Shown here one piece after another: positions 15,553 to 23,437 of a DNA stretch of 28,326 nt. The DNA lies in NCBI GenBank assembly GCA_041739295.1, contig JBGSOE010000068.1:1-28326 (forward strand), in the 5' to 3' direction. Every line of letters starts with the position of its first letter. Position 1 is the stretch's first letter. The notes under the pieces are model-generated. The model was not told where the DNA came from and did no database searches. It saw only the letters and a list, made by a program, of their open reading frames with translations. This stretch comes from JAHJQQ01 sp041739295. GTDB lineage: Bacteria; Pseudomonadota; Gammaproteobacteria; Thiohalobacterales; Thiohalobacteraceae. A program made the translations under genes and the position numbers.

Positions 15553-15610
15553 CCACGGTAGAGCACGGAAATAACAATAGAAAAAAGCTTTTTTCAGCAT
15601 GCTTCCGTGG
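15553..15610. repeat. Miniature CCACGG...CCGTGG inverted repeat with A6GCT6 core
   Basis: CCACGGTAGAGCACGGAA (15553-15570) and GCTTCCGTGG (15601-15610) resemble the arms of the 169-bp element, but only about 30 bases separate them. The centre is the perfect palindrome AAAAAAGCTTTTTT (15581-15594). It lies upstream of the activator gene and could be a solo-arm derivative or a hairpin terminator-like structure. Confidence 0.5.
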
Positions 15611-15761
15611 CTCGATGTATAACGCCGCCAAGCCATCTGAGCGGCTCAGTAAGCGCTATTCAGCTCAGATCTTTTTTATCTAGGTGTACCAACCATATCC
15701 AAAGTTGCATCTGTTGTGATTGAGCCAGATCAGTATTGAGACGCATTCCAATGAATCCGAT

Positions 15762-15798
15762 GTTGCAACGGTTGGCTCTGTTGCACACCCTCTGCAAC
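15762..15798. promoter_or_regulatory. Candidate activator binding sites (GTTGCA/TGCAAC inverted repeats)
   Basis: A perfect palindrome GTTGCAAC occurs at 15762-15769, and GTTGCA-N7-TGCAAC at 15780-15798; another GTTGCA half-site is at 15865. They lie about 125-165 bases upstream of the sigma-54 -24 element, the normal distance for enhancer-binding protein sites. Assignment to the adjacent activator is inference. Confidence 0.5.
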
Positions 15799-15922
15799 GC
15801 AGCACTCAATGATCAAACCCACGCATATTCATTAAATTAGCACAGTAAGTTTTTGTGGATTAGTGTTGCACGACAATGCTCTGGCGCACAAAAATAATAT
15901 ATAAAAACAATAAGTTAACGGT

Positions 15923-15938
15923 TGGCACGGGGTCTGCA
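15923..15938 (+). promoter_or_regulatory. Sigma-54 (-24/-12) promoter of the RND cluster
   Basis: TGGCACG-GGGT-CTGCA matches the sigma-54 consensus TGGCACG-N4-TTGCA with one mismatch. The -24 GG is at 15924-15925 and the -12 GC at 15936-15937. Transcription would start near 15948, leaving a leader of about 315 bases before the adaptor gene. A sigma-54 activator gene is divergent from it. Confidence 0.8.
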
Positions 15939-16011
15939 ATAGATATCTACAAAAGTGGGCATGCTACGGCAGAGCCCACACAACGACGCAACAGCGCGTG
16001 AGGAGAGAGCA

Positions 16012-16152
16012 ATGAGGCAAGCACATCCGTCATGTCGGCGGTACTGTTCTGACCATATCCCGTTCCGGTGTCATGTGAATGACCACTGGAGCGTGGTTCT
16101 ATTCTGCTCTTCTCCGCGTAAACGACCTACCGAGACAAGCGCGTTACGTTGA
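16012..16152 (+). CDS. Possible 46-residue cysteine-containing leader protein
   Basis: In the long leader behind the sigma-54 promoter, an ATG six bases after AGGAGAGAG opens a 46-codon frame. The product begins MRQAHPSCRRYC and contains four cysteines and several His and Arg. It resembles nothing I know. The strong ribosome binding site is the main support. It may be a leader peptide or small regulator, or chance. Confidence 0.35.
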   Translation: MRQAHPSCRRYCSDHIPFRCHVNDHWSVVLFCSSPRKRPTETSALR

Positions 16153-16265
16153 AGACGTGACGGTTCGTCTGCAGCTCCGTTGTGCTGCAGTTCGCTTGAT
16201 CGATCTAGGTTTCTGGTTCAACTGGAATTTCCAGTTGCACTGCCAGCGGGGAAGAGTGCGTAGAC

Positions 16266-17453
16266 ATGAATAATTCGAAACGAAAGTTCATCGTAGGACT
16301 CGTAGCGCTGGTATGTGCATCCAGTCAGGCGCAACAAGAGGTTGGCATGTCGATGACAGCCCAGGGCGCGGCAGTGATCGTCGTGCAGCCTGCGCAGACG
16401 GGTGCCTCGGTTACTCTTGGCGGGTCGGTCGTCCCCTATAAGCAAGTCGCGCTGACAGCCCAGATTCCAGGGCGGATTGAATTTATCGCGGGTACTGAAG
16501 GCGATCGTTTCAAGGCCCAGGACATTCTGGTAACCATCGATGACGACGATCTGTTGGCTCAGCGCCGTGCGGCGTTGGCACAGCTCAGTAACGCGCAGGC
16601 CGAGATTGGCAATGCGCAGATGCAGTATTCACGCGAACTCATTTCACCACAGGGAAAAAGTCTGTATCGCTCTGGCGGCATGGGTATGCCTGGCATGTTC
16701 GATCAGATGTTTACCCAGCCGTTATCAGGCGCAATGCCAGGCAACGTAGGCGGTGATCGTTATGTTGATCGCCAAGCGGATCTTTACAGCTATGGTTCAC
16801 GACTGAGTCAGGCTCAGAGCGGTGAACTAACGGCACGTTCGCAGATAGATCAGATTGATGCAAAGCTTCGCGATGCGCGCTCTTTTGCACCCTTCGACGG
16901 CGTCATCGTCAAGAAGATGGTTGAGGTCGGCGATACCGTGCAGCCCGGTCAGCAGTTATTGGAATTTGCGGATACCACCTATCTCCAAGTGCGCGTCGAT
17001 GTGCCATCACGGCTTGTACCAAGTCTAAGCAAAGGCATGTTGGTGCCGGCGCGGCTCGATGTGGGCAATACCCGCGTAGAAGCACGTGTTGCGCAGATCT
17101 TTCCCTCGGCCGATGCCGTCCGCCACACCGTTACTGTCAAGTTCGATTTACCCGAAGGCGTGCCCGGTGGTCCCGGTATGTATGCAGAGGTCATGCTACC
17201 GGATAACAGTGCACCCTCGACGGTTGTACCGGTGATTCCAGATTCCGCTGTTCTGTGGCGTGGTGCCTTGCCTGCGGTTTATGTGCTGGATGAAAAAAAT
17301 CAGCCGCAACTGCGCCTGATCAGGCTTGGCGACTATGTCAGCAACAACCAGGTTTCGGTGCTTTCTGGCGTGACAGTGGGAGAGCGAATTTTCGCGCAGC
17401 CACCGTCCATGGCGTCTGGATGGTCGACGAATAACCCCAATCAGAACCCTTGA
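16266..17453 (+). CDS. RND efflux periplasmic adaptor subunit (HlyD/MFP family)
   Basis: The 395-residue protein couples an inner-membrane RND permease to an outer-membrane channel. A signal peptide (MNNSKRKFIVGLVALVCASS, cut near AQA) has no lipobox. The lipoyl half-motif VALTAQIPGRIEFI starts the barrel, and the second half is in FAPFDGVIVKKMVEVGDTVQPGQ. The alpha-hairpin between them contains an unusual Met/Gly-rich stretch, GGMGMPGMFDQMF (about 137-149), not typical of AcrA-type adaptors. A beta-barrel and membrane-proximal domain complete the protein. It is the first large gene after the sigma-54 promoter and lies 31 bases before the permease. No TolC-like channel gene is present in the window. 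Confidence 0.9.
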   Translation: MNNSKRKFIVGLVALVCASSQAQQEVGMSMTAQGAAVIVVQPAQTGASVTLGGSVVPYKQVALTAQIPGRIEFIAGTEGDRFKAQDILVTIDDDDLLAQRRAALAQLSNAQAEIGNAQMQYSRELISPQGKSLYRSGGMGMPGMFDQMFTQPLSGAMPGNVGGDRYVDRQADLYSYGSRLSQAQSGELTARSQIDQIDAKLRDARSFAPFDGVIVKKMVEVGDTVQPGQQLLEFADTTYLQVRVDVPSRLVPSLSKGMLVPARLDVGNTRVEARVAQIFPSADAVRHTVTVKFDLPEGVPGGPGMYAEVMLPDNSAPSTVVPVIPDSAVLWRGALPAVYVLDEKNQPQLRLIRLGDYVSNNQVSVLSGVTVGERIFAQPPSMASGWSTNNPNQNP

Positions 17454-17484
17454 TTGACCTGTACTAACACAGGGCCATATCGAT

Positions 17485-20400
17485 ATGTCCGAAGACAACG
17501 ATAACAACACAGAAAATACGCAGGACAAAGACGCCGGAGTTCAGGGTTCTGTACAGGAACCGGTCCAGACGACGGCGTTTGTCGACGATGTGCCTGACGA
17601 TATAGAAGAGCTCAAGCGCACGCGTTCACTCGGCATCGCCGGCAAGATCGCCTGTGTCTTCATCGACTCACCCGTGACGCCGCTGCTAATGTTCGCAGCG
17701 CTGGCCTTTGGCCTGATGGGACTGATCTTCACGCCACGCCAGGAAGACCCGCAGATCTCGGTGCCAATGGTGGACATCTTCGTCCAGTATCCGGGCGCTT
17801 CCGCAGAGCAGGTCGCGAGTCTGGTCACTGAGCCTCTCGAACGCATCATGAACGGCATTCCTGGTGTTCGGCATGTGTATTCCATGACCGAACGTGGCCA
17901 GGCCATGGTGACTGTTCGCTTTATTGTGGGTGAACCGCTGGGACCTTCGATTGTGAAGGTGCACGACAAGCTGCAATCCAACCTGGACAAGATTCCGCCC
18001 GGTGTTTCGATGCCACTGGTGAAACCCAAAGGCATTGATGACGTACCAGTGGTCACGCTGACACTCTGGTCCGAATCCGTTGATGATGCCGCGCTGCGCA
18101 CCTTGGGTGTGGATGTGTTGCAACGTCTGCAGGAAATTCCGAACACCGGACAGGGCTTCGTGGTCGGTGGACGCGAAGAGCAGATCCGTGTCGAGATCCA
18201 GCCAGAACGTCTTACCGGGTATGGCGTTACCTTGGATCAGATTGCACAGACGATCAGCGCGGCAAATTCCGAAATGCCAGTCGGGTCGGTTGAATCCGGC
18301 AACACCAGTTTTTCAGTGTACAGCGGTGCCTTTCTGCGCAACGCCCAGGATCTTTCCCGGTTAGTGATCGGTAACTACATGGGAAGTCCCGTCTACCTGC
18401 GCGATGTGGCATCGGTATTCCACGGTCCTGCCGAACCCGAACGCATGGTGACGTATTACGCTGGTCCGGCCGGCGATGAGCAGGAAAAGACTGCCGCACA
18501 GGGCTATCCCGCGGTGACCATTGCGCTGGCAAAGAAAGAGGGCAGTAATGGTGTAACTGTCGCTACCGATATTCTCGCCAAGCTGGAACAGCTCAAAGGC
18601 CATCTGATTCCTTCGAATGTGCACGTCAGTGTTACCCGTGATTATGGCAAGACCGCCAATACCAAAGTCAACGAACTGCTGACTGCCTTGTTCGAGGCGG
18701 CTATCGCGGTTTCCATTCTGTGCATGATCGGTCTGGGCAAGCGCGCGGCTTTTGTAGTGATTTCCGTGATTCCGGTGGTGATTCTGATCACCATCGCATC
18801 GGCTTGGGTCTTAGAGTACACCATCGACCGCGTCAGTTTGTTTGCGCTGATCTTCTCCATCGGCATTCTGGTAGACGACGCGACGGTGGTGGTGGAAAAC
18901 ATCTTTCGTCGCTGGATGGTGGCCGGTAAGACCACATTGACCATCGCCATTGATGCGGTACGAGAAGTCGGTAACCCGACCATTCTGGCGACCCTGACCA
19001 TTATCTCCGCATTGCTGCCGATGGGTTTTGTCAGCGGGTTGATGGGACCCTATATGCGGCCCATACCGGTGCTCGGTGCCTGTGCGATGTTCTTTTCGCT
19101 GATTGCCGCCTTTATCTTCACGCCCTGGTTCACCATGCGGGTGCGTCCGGCCAACGTCGAAGCATTCCGCAAGGCTGAAGAACGCGAGAGGGCAACTCAC
19201 AAAATCATCGGTCGCTACTACGATCCCATCATTAATCCTCTGATAGAGAACCGCAAGCTGGGCGTGGCCTTCCTGGTCAGCATCATTGCGCTCACGGCCG
19301 CCGCCTGTGTGTTGTTCTACACCAAGACTGTTGCGGTAAAGATGCTGCCGTTCGATAACAAACCTGAATTCAATGTTCTCATCAATATGCCGGAAGGGAC
19401 TGCGCTGCCGATCACGGCGAATGTCGCGCAAATTCTCACGGCACAATTGCAGACCATCCCTGAAGTGACTGCACTGCAGAGTTATGTCGGTACCGCCTCG
19501 CCGTACAACTTCAATGGCCTGGTGCGCCATTACTACCTGCGGCAGCGCCCCTGGCAGGCAGACATCCAGGTGATGCTCAAGAACAAGGATGATCGTGAGC
19601 GTAGCAGCCATGAACTTTCAGTCGCCGCACGTGCGTTGCTCACACCGTTTGCCAAACAACTTGGCGCACGCATCCAGATAGTGGAAATGCCGCCGGGCCC
19701 GCCGGTGCTGCAGACCGTTGCTGCCGAAGTTTATGGCCCGGATTCTGAAACTCGACGCCAGGTTGCTCGCGATATGACTGCCATGTTCGAGCACGTCGAG
19801 AACCTCGTCGATGTCGACAACTACATGGCCGAGCCTTTCAGCTATTGGCGGTTCGAAGTCGACATGGAGAAGGCATCGCGGCGCGGTATTACCTCGGACG
19901 TGATCAACCGCAATCTGTCCATGGCAATGGGTGGATATAAATTGGGTGATGTAAAACGTGCGGCACCCTTGGAGCCGACCTACATCGTATTGCAGGCGCC
20001 ACTCGCTGTGCGTTCGCAGCTGGGGCGTTTGACTAATCTGCCGATTCCAACCGGTGATGGTCAAACCATTCCGCTGGGCGAGCTGGGAAGCTTTGTGCAA
20101 GTGGCAGAGGATCCCTACATCTTCCACACCGACCTGCGGCCAATGGAGTACGTCACAGGTGAGATGGAAGGTCGTCTCGGTGCGCCTATCTACGGCATGT
20201 ACGGTGTTGAAGATCTGCTGGAGAATTACACCACACCCGATGGCGTCAAGATCACCGGCATGCCAAGTGGTCTGATTGGCCCGCCGGACACCGATCAGAA
20301 GAGTGGCTTCGAATGGACCGGTGAATGGACCGTCACGTACGAAACCTTCCGCGACATGGGCCTCGCCTTCATGGCCGCGCTGGTACTCATCTACGGTCTG

Positions 20401-20874
20401 ATTGTGCTCGAGTTCCGCAACTATGCCTTGGCGGGACTGATCATGGCGCCGATTCCGCTGACCCTGATCGGCATCATCCCGGGACATTTGATTTTGGGTG
20501 CGCAGTTCACCGCCACATCCATGATCGGCTTCATCGCCATGGCCGGCATTATCGTGCGCAACTCCATTCTGCTCGTTGAGTTCGTCAAGAACGAAGTCGC
20601 ACTCGGTAAACCGATCCGCGAAGCAGCGGTCAGCGCCGGCCGCACCCGTCTGCGTCCGATTATGATCACTTCGCTGACCAACATGGCGGGTGCCTCGACG
20701 ATTCTTTCCGATCCAATTTTCCAAGGCATGGCCGCGAGCGTGTTGTTCGGTACCGGCCTGGCCACCTTGTTTACGTTGTTGGTGATTCCGCTCGGTTGTA
20801 TCAGTGCCGAGAAACATTTCCATCCACATGGTTGCGATGAATTGCAGGCGGAAACGCTGCAGCCGGTGAAGTAG
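17485..20874 (+). CDS. RND transporter permease (AcrB/HAE1-like)
   Basis: The 1129-residue inner-membrane proton-driven exporter has the two-repeat RND layout. A helix at about 60-80 is followed by a large periplasmic domain, six helices, a second periplasmic domain and six more helices. Asp464-Asp465 in IGILVDDATVVVEN are the expected proton-relay residues of helix 4. The second half shows the matching GFIAMAGIIVRNSILLVEF. The N-terminus has an acidic cytoplasmic extension of about 45 residues (DDVPDDIEELKRT). Its proximity to the adaptor shows they work together. The substrate is unknown; the cluster suggests an envelope or sulfur-related compound rather than a drug. Confidence 0.93.
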   Translation: MSEDNDNNTENTQDKDAGVQGSVQEPVQTTAFVDDVPDDIEELKRTRSLGIAGKIACVFIDSPVTPLLMFAALAFGLMGLIFTPRQEDPQISVPMVDIFVQYPGASAEQVASLVTEPLERIMNGIPGVRHVYSMTERGQAMVTVRFIVGEPLGPSIVKVHDKLQSNLDKIPPGVSMPLVKPKGIDDVPVVTLTLWSESVDDAALRTLGVDVLQRLQEIPNTGQGFVVGGREEQIRVEIQPERLTGYGVTLDQIAQTISAANSEMPVGSVESGNTSFSVYSGAFLRNAQDLSRLVIGNYMGSPVYLRDVASVFHGPAEPERMVTYYAGPAGDEQEKTAAQGYPAVTIALAKKEGSNGVTVATDILAKLEQLKGHLIPSNVHVSVTRDYGKTANTKVNELLTALFEAAIAVSILCMIGLGKRAAFVVISVIPVVILITIASAWVLEYTIDRVSLFALIFSIGILVDDATVVVENIFRRWMVAGKTTLTIAIDAVREVGNPTILATLTIISALLPMGFVSGLMGPYMRPIPVLGACAMFFSLIAAFIFTPWFTMRVRPANVEAFRKAEERERATHKIIGRYYDPIINPLIENRKLGVAFLVSIIALTAAACVLFYTKTVAVKMLPFDNKPEFNVLINMPEGTALPITANVAQILTAQLQTIPEVTALQSYVGTASPYNFNGLVRHYYLRQRPWQADIQVMLKNKDDRERSSHELSVAARALLTPFAKQLGARIQIVEMPPGPPVLQTVAAEVYGPDSETRRQVARDMTAMFEHVENLVDVDNYMAEPFSYWRFEVDMEKASRRGITSDVINRNLSMAMGGYKLGDVKRAAPLEPTYIVLQAPLAVRSQLGRLTNLPIPTGDGQTIPLGELGSFVQVAEDPYIFHTDLRPMEYVTGEMEGRLGAPIYGMYGVEDLLENYTTPDGVKITGMPSGLIGPPDTDQKSGFEWTGEWTVTYETFRDMGLAFMAALVLIYGLIVLEFRNYALAGLIMAPIPLTLIGIIPGHLILGAQFTATSMIGFIAMAGIIVRNSILLVEFVKNEVALGKPIREAAVSAGRTRLRPIMITSLTNMAGASTILSDPIFQGMAASVLFGTGLATLFTLLVIPLGCISAEKHFHPHGCDELQAETLQPVK

Positions 20875-20957
20875 TCGGACGTATGCGAATGAATGAACGG
20901 ATGAAAGAGTTAACTGAGGACGCAGGGTGCGGAGTAATGATGCCTGCGAGTGTTTAA

Positions 20958-20971
20958 ACGGTAATTACCGT
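20958..20971. promoter_or_regulatory. Perfect 14-bp palindrome ACGGTAATTACCGT
   Basis: It lies 20 bases before the ATG of the Pro-rich secreted protein gene and immediately upstream of its GGAGGA ribosome binding site. It overlaps a second small palindrome, GTTTAAAC. It could be an operator or a hairpin that controls translation of the downstream genes. No matching site was noticed elsewhere in the window. Confidence 0.4.
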
Positions 20972-20990
20972 CGTGTCGGAGGAATAAAAA

Positions 20991-21941
20991 ATGGAACAGG
21001 ACTTTAAAGTAAACAGCGCAACGCGCAGCAAGATTCACCGGCCGGTACGGAAGCGCATCGGATTACTGATCGCCACATTGGTCGGTGCCGGTGCTGTTAC
21101 TGCACAGGAAGCTGCACCGCCTCAATGGGGTCAAGCCCCCAGTGGTGTTACCTACGGTGCACAGCCGGGCAGTGCGCCACCACCGCCAGGACCTTATGCG
21201 CCAGCGATGGCACCGCCCCCGGGCTATCCGGCCTATGGTCAAACGCCACCTAGCTTCCGTCCGGACTCGGACCTCGAAGCGTCGCGTACCACCCAGCCGT
21301 CTGCAACAACAGATGCGCAACAGCCGACCAGTGGCGCAGGTCCTGGATGGACGCCGCCGGCACCACCGGATCGGTACCGTCGTCAAGGTGGCATTACCCG
21401 CGAAGAATTTATGAGCCAGCAGGCAGCGCGGCGAGCCGAGATGGACAAGCGTATGCAAGAAGCACAGGCACAGCATGATCAGGCTTGGCAGCAGCGTGGC
21501 ACCGCCAGTGCCGATGCACAGGCGCGGCAGGATCAGCTCTACAAGGAAATGCAGGAGCGTGAGGCGCAACTCCAAAAAGAAATGGATCAGCGCAAGGCTG
21601 ACCTGCAAAAAGAGATGCAGGCGCGTGAAGACGAGCTGCGCAAACGTGATGAGGAATATGCCGCGCAACGTCAGCAGTACGCGCCCAGCTATGGACAGCC
21701 GTATCCGCAGGCGCAAGCGCCAACGACAACTGCACCGCAAGGTTACGCGCCGCCGCCTGCCTATGCTCCGCCGGGCCCGCAGTGGCGTCCGGGTTACGGA
21801 CCCTATCCACAGCCGGGTGGTTATGCCTATGCACCACCGCCGGGATATGGTCCGCCACCAGCTTGGGGTGCGGCACCTTATCCGCAGGGCATGCCTGCAC
21901 CTGCGGCGGGTACACCGACCACACCCGGAACTGGGCAATAG
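20991..21941 (+). CDS. Secreted Pro/Tyr/Gly-rich protein with central coiled coil
   Basis: The 316-residue product has a long signal-like N-terminus (basic residues, then GLLIATLVGAGAVTAQ). A Pro-rich segment (about 40-130) follows, with PPPPGPYAPAMAPPPGYP. The central highly charged coiled coil (about 145-225) has repeated EMQEREAQLQKEMDQRKADL-like heptads. The tail is rich in Pro, Tyr and Gly, with PPGYG and PPAYAPPG repeats. The ATG follows GGAGGA. No enzyme domain is visible. Composition and position beside a sulfur-globule-type gene suggest a structural envelope or globule-coat protein, by inference only. The next gene starts 9 bases later. Confidence 0.75.
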   Translation: MEQDFKVNSATRSKIHRPVRKRIGLLIATLVGAGAVTAQEAAPPQWGQAPSGVTYGAQPGSAPPPPGPYAPAMAPPPGYPAYGQTPPSFRPDSDLEASRTTQPSATTDAQQPTSGAGPGWTPPAPPDRYRRQGGITREEFMSQQAARRAEMDKRMQEAQAQHDQAWQQRGTASADAQARQDQLYKEMQEREAQLQKEMDQRKADLQKEMQAREDELRKRDEEYAAQRQQYAPSYGQPYPQAQAPTTTAPQGYAPPPAYAPPGPQWRPGYGPYPQPGGYAYAPPPGYGPPPAWGAAPYPQGMPAPAAGTPTTPGTGQ

Positions 21942-21950
21942 CAAAGGTGA

Positions 21951-22697
21951 ATGCGCATGACCGTGCCAGTGGCCCGACCCCGGCAGTGCAGTTACAGCAG
22001 TGTCTGCTGTGGCTGTGCGCTGGTGGGTCTGGCATTGCTCGTCAGCGCGTGTGGTGGAGACGGTACGGCGCCTTCGCAAAATGCCACAGCACAACCGGCC
22101 GCGCCCGCAGTCGCTTATCCCGTGCCGGTGTATGTACAGGCGATGCCGGGTTATGCGCAGGGTACTCAGCAGCCGGTTCAGGGTTGGGTTATGCAGCAGC
22201 AACTGCAGCCGCAGGGGCAAATGCAAATGCAGCCGCAGGGGCAAATGCAACTGCAGCCGCAGGGGCAAATGCAACTGCAGCCGCAGGTTGCTCCGGCACC
22301 GGCACCGACCTACAGCGACAATCCCTGGGCATCACAGGCACAGCAACAGCGTTACGCGAACAGCTGGGCCAGCAGCCAACCCTGGGCACCAACCGGTCAA
22401 AGCAGTGGTGCAGTAACCGGACGCTATCGACCATTGGAGGGCGAAACCCAGCCGAGTGCAGTTACACCACCGGTGGTGACGCCGTATGACCAGACCTATG
22501 GCAGCAGTAAACGTCCGTTACCAACGGCACCGACTTACGGCGGTTATGCCGGCACGTATCCGGGTCAATACGCAGGCAATTTGCCCGGTGGTTACGGCGC
22601 TGGATACCCGGGCGGTTGGCCCGGTGGTTATGGCGGTGGGTTCCCGGGTGGTTGGCCCGGCGGCTATGGCGGCGGATTTCCGGGAATGATTTGGTAA
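21951..22697 (+). CDS. Low-complexity Gln/Gly-rich probable lipoprotein
   Basis: The 248-residue product has a lipoprotein signal: hydrophobic ALVGLALLVSAC with the lipid-modified Cys at 34. The ATG at 21951 is used, but an in-frame ATG two codons later is better spaced from the AAGGTGA site. A Gln-rich section contains QPQGQMQ repeats, coded by a 24-base DNA tandem repeat. The tail is made of GGYG/GGWP/GGFPG repeats ending in GMIW, similar in style to sulfur-globule proteins. It would be anchored in the outer membrane or inner-membrane periplasmic face. I do not recognise a family. Translational coupling with the upstream gene is likely. Confidence 0.7.
   Translation: MRMTVPVARPRQCSYSSVCCGCALVGLALLVSACGGDGTAPSQNATAQPAAPAVAYPVPVYVQAMPGYAQGTQQPVQGWVMQQQLQPQGQMQMQPQGQMQLQPQGQMQLQPQVAPAPAPTYSDNPWASQAQQQRYANSWASSQPWAPTGQSSGAVTGRYRPLEGETQPSAVTPPVVTPYDQTYGSSKRPLPTAPTYGGYAGTYPGQYAGNLPGGYGAGYPGGWPGGYGGGFPGGWPGGYGGGFPGMIW
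22203..22287. repeat. 24-bp in-frame tandem repeat, about 3.5 copies
   Basis: The unit CTGCAGCCGCAGGGGCAAAT plus GCAA repeats at 22203, 22227 and 22251 with a partial fourth copy. It codes for LQPQGQMQ-type octapeptides in the lipoprotein gene. Near-identity at DNA level suggests recent slippage expansion and likely length variation between strains. Confidence 0.85.
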
Positions 22698-22901
22698 GGC
22701 ATCCGCAGAGTTTTATGAAGTCAGTAATGAAGTTGTAAGTGCAGCACAGGTCTTCGCGCATTCGGTATTAGTGAATCACGAAGGTCGTAGTAAGCCAGCA
22801 GTGAATGCATCCCTCCGTTCACTGTAAGTAGGTGTTTACCGAGGGTGAAGTTGACACGAATCCCGTGTCGGTTGATTGCAATCAGATCGGAGGATCAAGC
22901 A

Positions 22902-23342
22902 ATGATTACGTTTAAGAAAGCATTATTGGTTGTGGCTATCGCCACGGCACTACCGCTCACAACTGCCCAGGCATGGTGGGGTGGCGATGGTTGGGATAAC
23001 GATGGTTATAACGATGGTTGGGGCGACGGCACCGGTGACATGTTCGGCGACGGCGACTTTTCCATGGGCTTCAGTGGCCGTGGTAGCGGCCGTGGTACCG
23101 GACGTGGCTATGGCCGCAATCGTTACTACGGTGGCAATCGTTATTACGATGGCTATGGTCCCGGTTATGGCTACGGTGGTCCCGGCTATTACGGCGGTGG
23201 CCCCGGCTACGGCTATGGTGGTCCCGGTTATGGCTATGGTGCGCCCGGCTACGGCTATGGTGCTCCTGGTTATGCTCAGCCACCCGGCTATCCGCAGCAG
23301 GCACCGCAGCAGGCGCCGCAGCAAGCACCTGCCCAGCGGTAA
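22902..23342 (+). CDS. Sulfur globule protein-like secreted Gly/Tyr-rich protein
   Basis: The 146-residue product starts at an ATG with GGAGG eight bases before it; a frame extension 19 codons upstream is ignored. A signal peptide ends at TTAQA, followed by WWGGDGW. The DMFGDGDFSMGFSGRGSG and GRGTGRGYGR segments match the N-terminal pattern of the CV1/CV2-type sulfur globule proteins of Allochromatium. Long GYGYGGPGY repeats and a Pro/Gln tail (QQAPQQAPQQAP) follow. These proteins coat periplasmic sulfur deposits in sulfur oxidisers. A strong hairpin lies just after the stop. The family call rests on composition and motif, so a related structural protein is possible. Confidence 0.8.
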   Translation: MITFKKALLVVAIATALPLTTAQAWWGGDGWDNDGYNDGWGDGTGDMFGDGDFSMGFSGRGSGRGTGRGYGRNRYYGGNRYYDGYGPGYGYGGPGYYGGGPGYGYGGPGYGYGAPGYGYGAPGYAQPPGYPQQAPQQAPQQAPAQR

Positions 23343-23353
23343 TGGCCGCGAGT

Positions 23354-23382
23354 AGGGATCCGCAGATTGGCTGCGGGTCCCT
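23354..23382 (+). terminator. Strong hairpin after the sulfur-globule-type gene
   Basis: AGGGATCCGCAG and CTGCGGGTCCCT pair over 12 positions (one G-T wobble) around ATTGG. There is no T-run, so it is probably not a simple intrinsic terminator. It may protect the 3' end of the abundant globule-protein mRNA, or partly limit read-through to the next gene. Confidence 0.5.
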
Positions 23383-23437
23383 CTCGGTTACTAGATAGAG
23401 CCGCTCTGCATGGGCAGGGCGGCCCCGCGGGACAGCT

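Noticed and set aside
19618..20829. A 403-codon minus-strand open frame
   Set aside because: It lies wholly within the RND permease gene, whose conserved motifs are clear. The antisense product is His/Gln/Arg-rich with no domain, so it is a shadow frame.
21063..22274. A 403-codon minus-strand open frame across two Pro/Gln-rich genes
   Set aside because: The plus-strand genes have ribosome binding sites, signal peptides and sensible composition. The antisense frame is Arg/Leu-rich low complexity caused by the repeats.
22203..22287. Possible CRISPR array because of regular 24-bp repeats
   Set aside because: The repeats are contiguous, with no spacers, in frame and inside a coding region.
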